A DNA stretch of 7,367 nucleotides from Leptolyngbya sp. SIO4C5 (lineage in GTDB: Bacteria > Cyanobacteriota > Cyanobacteriia > Phormidesmidales > Phormidesmidaceae), in assembly GCA_010671965.1 (NCBI GenBank), contig JAAHIC010000209.1:1-7367 (forward strand). Reading direction: 5' to 3'. Below the pieces are notes generated by a model, which had not been told where the DNA came from, searched no databases, and saw only the letters and a list, made by a program, of their open reading frames with translations. Positions 1 through 5,593 of the stretch are shown piece by piece. Both the position numbers and the translations under genes were made by a program. How positions within the stretch are numbered: position 1 is the first letter of the stretch; each line of letters opens with the position of its first letter.

Positions 1-1
1 T

Positions 2-319
2 ATGTCCAGTCGGCCCGAAGGCGTCAGGACAATCACAACCGCCTGGCAGTTTCGGCTGAAGCTGCAGGAATGTATTTCGCGGGTTAGTCCCCACGTCGTC
101 GTCAATCTCAGCCAGGTCAACTTCATTGACAGCTCTGGGCTGACCTCTTTAGTCGCAGGCATGCGAGATGCTGACAAAGTTAAGGGCAGCTTCCGCATTT
201 GCAATGTTCATCCTGAAGCCAAGCTCGTCTTCGAGGTGACGATGATGGACTCAGTGTTTGAAATTTTTGACACTGAAGAAGACGCCCTCTCCGGCGTTCC
301 TAGAGGCATTGCCAGCTAG
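2..319 (+). CDS. STAS-domain anti-sigma factor antagonist, possibly 5'-partial
   Basis: A SpoIIAA-like STAS protein. These small cytosolic proteins bind an anti-sigma factor or partner-switch kinase and are switched by phosphorylation of a Ser/Thr. The signature FIDSSGL lies at residues 41-47, with the candidate phospho-Ser in DSSG (43-46). It follows a beta strand (VVVNLSQ) and precedes the usual C-terminal half (NVHPEAKLVFEVT, then SVFEIFDTEEDAL). An ATG sits at base 2, giving 105 aa, but related proteins normally carry one more N-terminal beta strand before the segment seen here as RPEGV. The true start may therefore lie left of the window and this Met may be internal. It ends at TAG 317-319, overlapping by 4 bp the stop of the opposing lyase gene. 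The fold is clear; the regulated sigma factor or partner cannot be inferred. Confidence 0.85.
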   Translation: MSSRPEGVRTITTAWQFRLKLQECISRVSPHVVVNLSQVNFIDSSGLTSLVAGMRDADKVKGSFRICNVHPEAKLVFEVTMMDSVFEIFDTEEDALSGVPRGIAS

Positions 320-945
320 ATTTTCAGCTCATGGCTATAGTCTTGCTGCTTAATCAGGCGAAACGGCCCTAGTCGAGGCCCCCATAAAATTTCTTGCGTA
401 GCTGGATCAACGCCTCTGTCAGAGCTCAGCAGTTGTACTTGGTTAGTGCCAGTATGCTGCTGAGTCTTTAGCTCAAAGCCCAGCTTGATGTAGCGAGTTT
501 GCCCCTGATACTCAAAAGAGCAAAGGGTATTTTCCGGCATTTGAGCACTGACATCGAGAGCATTCTGGGTAGGCTGCAGAAACTTAACTTCGAGCTGACA
601 GGTCGGCAGCAAGGTTAGATCCTCAGCCGTGAGCTGCTTTAAAAGATCGAGATTGAGGGCAGCGCCGCAAAACTGCTGCGGCTGCTTGAGGGCAAAAAAC
701 TGAATTTTAATCTGGGCGTCAGTTTCACGAATCTGGATCACCCGCTGACGATAGGGCGGATTGCCTGAAACCACGCTTACCTGCTCAATGAACAGCGTCG
801 GCCAGGTGTCCGCGAAGCTGGGAATAGGTCTTTGCCAAACGCGCAGATGCACATACCAGGCAGGTTCATCTAGCGATTGCTGTCGATTTTCAAATTCTCC
901 GGCCAGCGCCCGGCTGAGAGCAAGAAGGTTGGTTGAAAAAGGCAT
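316..945 (-). CDS. CpcT/CpeT-family phycobiliprotein chromophore lyase
   Basis: A 209-aa member of the CpcT/CpeT family. Characterised members attach phycocyanobilin or phycoerythrobilin to a beta-subunit cysteine (Cys-153/155 type) of phycobiliproteins. Family landmarks visible here are LAGEFENRQQ (14-23), the EQ pair at 54-55, PYRQR (64-68), a LLPTC segment (112-116), Cys142, and near the C terminus DRGVDPATQEILWG (176-189), the most diagnostic stretch. Length fits the family (about 195-210 aa). The ATG start (945) has no clear Shine-Dalgarno, which is common in cyanobacteria. It is transcribed divergently from thf1 and converges on the STAS gene. The family has several paralogues with different substrates (CpcT, CpeT and others), so I leave the symbol blank. 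A bilin-binding or lyase role is family knowledge; the target subunit is unknown. Confidence 0.85.
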   Translation of the reverse strand: MPFSTNLLALSRALAGEFENRQQSLDEPAWYVHLRVWQRPIPSFADTWPTLFIEQVSVVSGNPPYRQRVIQIRETDAQIKIQFFALKQPQQFCGAALNLDLLKQLTAEDLTLLPTCQLEVKFLQPTQNALDVSAQMPENTLCSFEYQGQTRYIKLGFELKTQQHTGTNQVQLLSSDRGVDPATQEILWGPRLGPFRLIKQQDYSHELKI

Positions 946-993
946 TCTAGAAACTGAGTTGAAAGAATCGAAAGGTATCTAGCTCCCGAATTC

Positions 994-1006
994 TGCCAGC
1001 TTGGCA
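994..1006. repeat. Inverted repeat TGCCA-GCT-TGGCA in the lyase/thf1 intergenic region
   Basis: A 5-bp arm, 3-bp spacer inverted repeat in the 112-bp divergent promoter region. Its right arm overlaps the proposed -35 hexamer of thf1 (1001-1006). Position and symmetry are what an operator for a dimeric regulator would look like, but the arms are short and no specific regulator consensus is matched. Confidence 0.3.
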
Positions 1007-1029
1007 AACGGGCCGCTAAAGTAGAGAAT
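1001..1029 (+). promoter_or_regulatory. Putative thf1 promoter (sigma70 type)
   Basis: TTGGCA (1001-1006, 5 of 6 to TTGACA) is followed after exactly 17 bp by GAGAAT (1024-1029, 4 of 6 to TATAAT). A start site near 1036 would give a leader of about 22 nt before the GTG at 1058. The spacing is ideal and the placement is right, but the -10 is weak and nothing experimental supports it. Confidence 0.4.
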
Positions 1030-1057
1030 GGAATCACACACTCGCTAGCTTTCTACT

Positions 1058-1789
1058 GTGAATAACGTCCGCACTGTTTCTGACACAAAGCGTGCTTTTT
1101 ACGCTCATCACACTCGCCCTATCAACTCTATTTATCGTCGCGTTGTCGAAGAGTTGATGGTCGAGATGCACCTGCTGTCTGTCAATGTGGACTTCAACTA
1201 TGATCCACTATACGCCTTGGGCGTCGTCACCACTTTCGATCGCTTCATGCAGGGCTATCAGCCCGATCGGGATCGCGAATCTATTTTTCAGGCGCTCTGT
1301 CAGTCCGTTGAGCGCGATCCCCAGCAGTTTCGCGGCGATGCCGAACAGATCAAGCAATCCGTCGGATCTCTATCGATTGAGGATTTGAAGTCAAACCTAG
1401 AGCATCTAGAGGCCGCCCCCGATCATCAGCCCTGGCAAACGCTAAAGGCGATCGCCCACAACGACAAATATAAGTACAGCCGTCTGATGGCAATCGGGCT
1501 GTATACCCTGGTCGAAACCATTGATCCTGAGCTAGTCAAAGACGACAAGCAGCGAACAGAACTGTTTACCCAGGTCTGTGAATCGCTCAATGTTTCCCAC
1601 GACAAAGTCCAAAAAGACCTCGATTTGTATCGCAGTAACCTAGAGAAAATTACTCAGGCTCAGGCGGTGATGAAAGATATTCTAGAGGCCGATCGCAAGA
1701 AGCGTTTGCAGCGAGAGCAGGCGAAAGCGGGCGCGACCAGTGCCACTGAAAAGCCAGAAGAAACGTCAACCGAGGAGCCAGCTAGTTAG
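1058..1789 (+). CDS. thf1: Thylakoid formation protein Thf1 / Psb29
   Basis: A 243-aa Thf1/Psb29 protein. In cyanobacteria and plants this family is needed for photosystem II assembly and repair and for normal thylakoids, and cyanobacterial members associate with the FtsH protease. The N terminus NNVRTVSDTKRAFYAHHTRP and the following region (VEELMVEMHLLSVN at 31-44, FDRFMQGYQP at 60-69) are characteristic. The body is alpha-helical. Residues about 190-225 are heptad-like and charged, a probable coiled coil, and the last about 20 residues are a low-complexity Thr/Glu/Ala tail. The start is GTG at 1058; I chose it because translation there begins exactly at the conserved family N terminus. Its own upstream promoter is proposed. 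It is monocistronic in this window and convergent with the panE-like gene, 95 bp away. Confidence 0.95.
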   Translation: MNNVRTVSDTKRAFYAHHTRPINSIYRRVVEELMVEMHLLSVNVDFNYDPLYALGVVTTFDRFMQGYQPDRDRESIFQALCQSVERDPQQFRGDAEQIKQSVGSLSIEDLKSNLEHLEAAPDHQPWQTLKAIAHNDKYKYSRLMAIGLYTLVETIDPELVKDDKQRTELFTQVCESLNVSHDKVQKDLDLYRSNLEKITQAQAVMKDILEADRKKRLQREQAKAGATSATEKPEETSTEEPAS

Positions 1790-1884
1790 GCATAAGACGA
1801 CAGCCGGGGCGATCGCGCAAACCGTTAAAACCTGGTCAAGTGCCCAAGTCCTGCCTCTAAGTCTCTCAGATATTGTCAGTGAGG

Positions 1885-2862
1885 CTAGGAGCTGGCGTGA
1901 GCTGCCTGACAGCGGCGATTGAGAAACTGGAGCTGCTGGTAGAGCATTTGAATTCGCGGCACGGGCACCTGGGCCGCAGCGGCAGCTTTGATCGGATTGC
2001 CTAAGATAGCCTCAAGCTCTAAAGGTCTACCCGTATCAAAGTCAATTTTCATGCTGGTGCGATAGGGCTGCATTTGCTCAGTATGCTCCAGCATGTCTGA
2101 GATTAGGCTATCAGGTAAACGCCGCCCCTGCCCTGGAGAGAGCTTTTCACCGCAGGCGTTCGCCGCCGCCACCACCTCTGCCATAAGCTGCTGGGCCAGC
2201 TGCCGCCCCTCCGGATCGGCCATCATTTCCTCAGTGATCGCCTCTAGCACGACCGAAAGCCCGTTAAACGGAATATTCCACACCAGTTTGCGCCAGCGGG
2301 CCATATACAAATCTTCTGTGAGTTGCACCGGCACATTCGCCCGCTTAAAATCCTGGGCGATCGCCTGCATAATTTCTGTAATCCCTGCAGGCTGCTGGGT
2401 TTCGCTATACTGCCCCAGCATGATAGTGCCATAGTCCAGGTGGCGGATGTGCCCTGGCCCCACTTTATTGGAGCAGACAAAACAGAGGCCGCTGAGGATA
2501 CGATCGCTGCCTGCGATCGCGGCGGCGGCGGTTTCTACCCCTAGACCATTTTGCAAAATTAGAACTGCCGTCTGCGGCCCTAGCAGCGGCGGCAATAGCT
2601 GAGCTAGCAGCTCGTTTTGAGTCGTTTTGAGCGCCACGATGACCACATCTACCGGCGGCATGTCGCTAACAGTCCGATAGGCATGCACCTCTGGCAGCTC
2701 AAAATCTCCCCAAACAGACTCAACCTGCAGTCCTCGCTGCTGTACCTGTTCGTAGTCGCTGTGCAGCAGAAAATGAACCTCAGCCCCAGCCCGCTGCAAA
2801 CACGCCCCATAGAGACCGCCAATGGCGCCGGTGCCTAAGACGGCATAGCTGAGAGTAGACAT
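1885..2862 (-). CDS. panE: 2-dehydropantoate 2-reductase (ketopantoate reductase)
   Basis: A 325-aa ketopantoate reductase-family protein, which reduces 2-dehydropantoate to pantoate with NADPH on the way to pantothenate and coenzyme A. The N-terminal Rossmann motif GTGAIGG is at 10-16. The QNG loop is at 104-106 (Asn105 corresponds to the E. coli active-site Asn). RWRKLVWNIPFNGLS at 189-203 carries the catalytic-type Lys192 with Asn196 and Asn200. A glutamate in the C-terminal substrate-binding segment is at about 282-284. Length is near the family norm (about 300-330). It starts with ATG 2862, 2 nt after the stop of the HEAT gene, so it is probably the last gene of the hupE transcript; no strong terminator follows. 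The family contains members of unproven substrate, so the reaction is inferred from motifs; other bacterial routes to pantoate (IlvC side activity) exist. Confidence 0.85.
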   Translation of the reverse strand: MSTLSYAVLGTGAIGGLYGACLQRAGAEVHFLLHSDYEQVQQRGLQVESVWGDFELPEVHAYRTVSDMPPVDVVIVALKTTQNELLAQLLPPLLGPQTAVLILQNGLGVETAAAAIAGSDRILSGLCFVCSNKVGPGHIRHLDYGTIMLGQYSETQQPAGITEIMQAIAQDFKRANVPVQLTEDLYMARWRKLVWNIPFNGLSVVLEAITEEMMADPEGRQLAQQLMAEVVAAANACGEKLSPGQGRRLPDSLISDMLEHTEQMQPYRTSMKIDFDTGRPLELEAILGNPIKAAAAAQVPVPRIQMLYQQLQFLNRRCQAAHASS

Positions 2863-2864
2863 GG

Positions 2865-3551
2865 CTACTGCATTCCCAGTTCAGAGAGGGCAAGCTGCGA
2901 TCGCGCCTGGATAGACGCCACTGGATCGGCCTCCACAAGCTGTGCCAAACGCTGCTGAATGCGCTGTCGCTGTGCCTCCTTTTCAGCGGGGTGCAGGCGC
3001 TGAGCCAAAGACTGCAACCCGACTACAGCCGCGTAGCGGACGATCCACTCGGCGTCGTGAGTTACCTGCAGCAGCGCCGTCACGGCCTGAGCCTGAGCCG
3101 CAGGCACTTCCGCCTCGGCCATCTGAGACCAGTCCAAGTTGCCCAGTCCCCGCGCGGCGGCTCGCCGGACGCTGAGGGCAAAATCAGCGGTGGCGGCATC
3201 CAGTAGCACAGCGAGCGATCGCGGATCGCCAATATTAGCTAAGGCCCGAATGGCCCAGGCTCTCGCCCCGTAGTTGTGATCGTCAAGCTGCTTGAGCAGC
3301 GGCGGGACAGCCTCGGCCCCCAGTACGGTTAACCCTTCCACAGCGGCCACCGCTGCCCCTGGATTATTGAATCCTAAGACCTCCAGCAGAGTGGGAATAG
3401 CCTCTGGGTGACGGGCAGCCGCTAACGCCCGTACAGCTTTTAGCAAATCTAGGGGAGAGCTAGCCTGCTCTACCGCCTGAATTAAGCTGCTCACTGGCTG
3501 ATTTTGCACCCTCAGTTCCCTCTCATACTGACTCAACGTACACTGGCTCAC
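2865..3551 (-). CDS. cpcF: HEAT-repeat protein, CpcF-like phycocyanobilin lyase subunit
   Basis: A 228-aa alpha-solenoid with tandem HEAT/PBS-lyase repeats. CpcF pairs with CpcE to attach phycocyanobilin to alpha-phycocyanin Cys84. CpcF-like stretches are LIQAVEQA (23-30), a NNPGAAVAAVEGL repeat near 62-74, NYGARAWAIRALANIGDPR (about 93-111), LSVRRAAARGLGNL and WIVRYAAVVGLQ. I see no NHCQGW-like isomerase motif of PecF. No cpcE is in the window, whereas the pair is often adjacent. The GTG start at 3551 overlaps the cobW stop by 4 bp (GTGA), suggesting translational coupling. An alternative GTG at 3509, preceded by purine-rich AGAGGG and GAGG, would give 214 aa, closer to usual CpcF length. 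The family assignment is secure; CpcF itself is likely, but a related lyase or a phycobilisome-degradation (NblB-like) HEAT protein is possible. Confidence 0.72.
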   Translation of the reverse strand: MSQCTLSQYERELRVQNQPVSSLIQAVEQASSPLDLLKAVRALAAARHPEAIPTLLEVLGFNNPGAAVAAVEGLTVLGAEAVPPLLKQLDDHNYGARAWAIRALANIGDPRSLAVLLDAATADFALSVRRAAARGLGNLDWSQMAEAEVPAAQAQAVTALLQVTHDAEWIVRYAAVVGLQSLAQRLHPAEKEAQRQRIQQRLAQLVEADPVASIQARSQLALSELGMQ

Positions 3552-4597
3552 ACAGGCTGGAGGTCGCCTGCCAGAGCCTTATGAATAGCCTCTGCCTCTA
3601 GGGACTGCCCAATTACGATTAGCTTTGTCACACGCGGCTCCTGGGGCTGCCAGGGGCGATCGTAGAAGCTGTCAAAGCGCTGCCCGACTCCCTGCAGCAC
3701 CAGCCGCATCGCCTTATTGGGGACAGCGACAAAGCCCTTGATCCGGTAGATTTCCTGAGTTTGGCTGAGGTGCTGGAGGCGCTGAATCAGGTCTGCTGGA
3801 TCAAAGGTCTGCTCCAGGACAATCGGTACCGAGGTAATATCATCGTCGTGTTCGTGCTCAGCTTCGTGATCGTGATGGCTGGGGCGACTGTCTAGATTAT
3901 CTTCAACCGCTGCGTTAAAGCCCAGCAGCACTTCCGGGCTGATCTGTCCCTGATGGCAGGCGATCGCTTTAACGCCCTGCGGTAGCTCCTGCTGCAGCCA
4001 AGTTTGGACGCGATCGCGGTCGGCCTGGCTGACACAGTCAGATTTCGTTAGCAGCACTAAGTCGGCGCAGTTGAGCTGATCTTCAAACAGTTCTTCGATT
4101 GGGGTTTCGTGTTCGAGGCTGTCATCGGCCTGTCGCTGGGCCTCTAGCGCTTCCAAATCCCCCACAAGCCGACCGCTGGCTAGAGCTTCACAGTCCACTA
4201 CGGTAATTACGCCATCAACCGTGGCCTGTGTGCGAATTTCCGGCCAGCGAAACGCCTGCACCAGCGGCTTGGGCAGCGCCAGCCCAGAAGTTTCAATCAC
4301 GATACAGTCAATCTGATCGCGCCGCGCCATCAGCGCCTGCATAGTTGGCAAAAATTCTTCCTGAACGGTGCAGCAGAGGCAGCCATTGGCCAGTTCTAAA
4401 ATGTTGCTGCCGGGATCTTCGTCCTCATCGCAGATTTGGCAGGCTTTGAGCAACTCGCCATCAATCCCGACTTCGCCAAACTCATTGACTAAGACCGCAA
4501 TGCGGCGATCGCCGTTGTTCTGAAGCAAGTGGCGGAGCAGCGTAGTTTTGCCAGCGCCTAGAAAGCCTGTGATCACAGTGACAGGAATTTTATGCAT
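3548..4597 (-). CDS. cobW: Cobalamin biosynthesis GTPase CobW (G3E family)
   Basis: A 349-aa COG0523/G3E P-loop GTPase. CobW is thought to deliver Co2+ to the cobaltochelatase step of B12 synthesis. Walker A FLGAGKTT is at 12-19, the metal-binding CLCC motif at 73-76 (GCLCCTV), the IETSGLALPKP segment at 101-111, and the guanine-specificity motif TKSD at 184-187. The variable linker is His/Asp-rich (HHDHEAEHEHDDD, 241-253), a likely metal-binding stretch, followed by a CobW C-terminal domain. NEFGEVGIDGELL, FLPTMQ and the IETSGLALPKP segment resemble true CobW rather than zinc-type paralogues. I chose ATG 4597, 5 nt after the hupE stop. A GTG at 4615 would add six residues and overlap hupE, but the family N terminus starts immediately before the P-loop strand. 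Riboswitch and hupE context support the cobalt assignment. Confidence 0.9.
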   Translation of the reverse strand: MHKIPVTVITGFLGAGKTTLLRHLLQNNGDRRIAVLVNEFGEVGIDGELLKACQICDEDEDPGSNILELANGCLCCTVQEEFLPTMQALMARRDQIDCIVIETSGLALPKPLVQAFRWPEIRTQATVDGVITVVDCEALASGRLVGDLEALEAQRQADDSLEHETPIEELFEDQLNCADLVLLTKSDCVSQADRDRVQTWLQQELPQGVKAIACHQGQISPEVLLGFNAAVEDNLDSRPSHHDHEAEHEHDDDITSVPIVLEQTFDPADLIQRLQHLSQTQEIYRIKGFVAVPNKAMRLVLQGVGQRFDSFYDRPWQPQEPRVTKLIVIGQSLEAEAIHKALAGDLQPV

Positions 4598-4602
4598 AGT
4601 GT

Positions 4603-5241
4603 TTAGCCCAACCACAATGAGGTTAACAGAGCAGTCCCAAAGCCCGCGATCGCAAAGCCCGCAAACCGTAGGTTCAGCTGAGTCTGAGTGGCTGAGCGCT
4701 GCTGCATTTTCTGAGCGAGGCTGTAGCTGGCAAAGGCGATCGCTAACTGCACTAAACTAAAGCCAGCCAGGTAGGATAGCAGCGGTGACATTTCAGCCCC
4801 AATAATCGCTTCGCCGTAGGCATAGCCATGAAACAGCCCGGCAACGGCTGCAAACCCGATAGTCCAAGCTACCGGAGGCTTACTAGCCACAGCCAGCAAA
4901 ATTCCCAGCACCAGGACAGAAGCCGAAACCGTCGTTTCTGGAGCCGGAAAATTCAGGGCGGCTAGGTGCAAACCTGTGCCCGCAACGGCGCTGAGCACAA
5001 ATGCGATGGGAACCGCTAGGCCCCAGCGCTGTAGGGCCGCTAATAATCCCACAGCGACCACAAAGACAAAGTGATCGGGACCAATCACCGGATGTCCGAT
5101 GCCAGAAAGCAGTCCAGCCCAGGCACTATCAGGAGTTTGGCCGCCAGAGGGATGATGGGCGGCAGCAGGCAATGCCAGACACATCAATACCGCTAGCGCT
5201 ACAGGCAGCGCTAGACCCCAGTTCACTCGAAAGTTTTTCAT
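4603..5241 (-). CDS. hupE: HupE/UreJ-family metal permease, probable cobalt importer
   Basis: A 212-aa integral membrane protein of the HupE/UreJ family (Ni2+/Co2+ permeases). A signal-peptide-like hydrophobic segment at about 9-28 ends in PAAA, and the following HHP would be the mature N terminus, a possible metal-capturing end. Both family signatures are present: GIGHPVIGPDH (47-57) and LFHGYAYGE (136-144). About six further hydrophobic segments span roughly 55-70, 74-95, 105-119, 125-142, 154-177 and 193-211. The ATG at 5241 is preceded at the right distance by GAGG. No hydrogenase or urease gene is in the window. The 5' leader instead contains a cobalamin riboswitch and cobW follows 5 nt downstream, so cobalt rather than nickel is the inferred substrate. 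B12-riboswitch control of HupE homologues is a known comparative-genomics pattern for cobalt transport. Confidence 0.9.
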   Translation of the reverse strand: MKNFRVNWGLALPVALAVLMCLALPAAAHHPSGGQTPDSAWAGLLSGIGHPVIGPDHFVFVVAVGLLAALQRWGLAVPIAFVLSAVAGTGLHLAALNFPAPETTVSASVLVLGILLAVASKPPVAWTIGFAAVAGLFHGYAYGEAIIGAEMSPLLSYLAGFSLVQLAIAFASYSLAQKMQQRSATQTQLNLRFAGFAIAGFGTALLTSLWLG

Positions 5242-5265
5242 CCGTACCTCGCAGATGGGTTATAC

Positions 5266-5486
5266 GCTTGGCAGGCATTCTGACTTAGAAGTTCGGCTGA
5301 GAAATGACGTTGAAGTTAAAAATTTCGGTCTTTCAAACCGGAAAGATCAACCCTGCAATTCTCAAACCTATTCCTTCACAGCTGCGGGACAGCGCTGGAC
5401 TTGCACCAGACTTTCCCCAATCTGAGCCTCGATGATGATCCTCTCAGCTCAAATCTCCAGCGGCTGACCCCCACTGGAACCAAAGC
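5266..5486 (-). promoter_or_regulatory. Cobalamin (B12) riboswitch upstream of hupE-cobW
   Basis: Read on the minus strand, the leader of hupE contains the conserved core of the cobalamin aptamer. It has GGGGAAAG (5418-5411), GGTGCAAGTCC (5407-5397) and CTGTCCCGCAGC (5392-5381). At its 3' side is the B12 box AAGTCAGAATGCCTGCC (5286-5270). The closing stem P1 can be drawn as GCTTTGG (5486-5480) with CCAAGC (5271-5266). Two short hairpins fit the variable P2 region (CCAGTGG/CCGCTGG, and TGAGC/GCTCA), and TGAGAA/TTCTCA forms a peripheral stem. The B12 box ends about 25 nt before the hupE ATG and close to its GAGG ribosome site. I see no terminator with a U-run there, so control of translation initiation is more likely than attenuation. 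High B12 would be expected to lower hupE-cobW expression. Confidence 0.93.
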
Positions 5487-5502
5487 TCAACTAGCTTATC
5501 AC

Positions 5503-5574
5503 GCAGGTCTGTACCAGGGCTGCCCCGCGATAGGAACCGTAAGGATAGGTCTAGCAACCCTCACCCAGACCTGC
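5503..5574 (-). repeat. 72-nt long inverted repeat with RNA-like pairing, function unknown
   Basis: Outer arms GCAGGTCTG (5503-5511 on plus) and CAGACCTGC (5566-5574) are a perfect 9-bp inverted repeat. As minus-strand RNA the pairing continues: a 4/4 step (GGTG with GGTA, giving two G-U pairs between mismatches), then AGGGTTG with CAGCCCT, all seven paired including one G-U. That makes 18 of 20 positions paired around a 32-nt apical region, which can itself form GACC/GGTT. On the plus strand the G-U pairs become mismatches, so the minus strand is the likelier RNA. It lies 19 nt after the rsmB stop and ends 16 nt before the riboswitch. No U-run follows, so it is not a standard intrinsic terminator. 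It fits neither a tRNA nor any RNA family I can recall. Confidence 0.6.
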
Positions 5575-5593
5575 TCTGACCTCATCTCGCGCT

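Noticed and set aside
1790..1884. A shared terminator between the convergent thf1 and panE genes
   Set aside because: Only short, interrupted pairings (for example CTCA/TGAG) were found and no T-run follows on either strand.
2093..2838. Several open frames on the plus strand and other frames within panE
   Set aside because: They are short, lack domains and lie opposite a well-supported gene with intact motifs, so they are shadows.
4598..4615. Six-residue N-terminal extension of CobW from a GTG at 4615
   Set aside because: It overlaps hupE and adds residues before the conserved family start; ATG 4597 fits better.
5503..5574. A tRNA or SRP RNA at the 72-nt inverted repeat
   Set aside because: The length suggests a tRNA, but there is no T-loop or anticodon-arm pattern in the right place. 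The SRP core (GGAA tetraloop with AGCAG side) is also absent.
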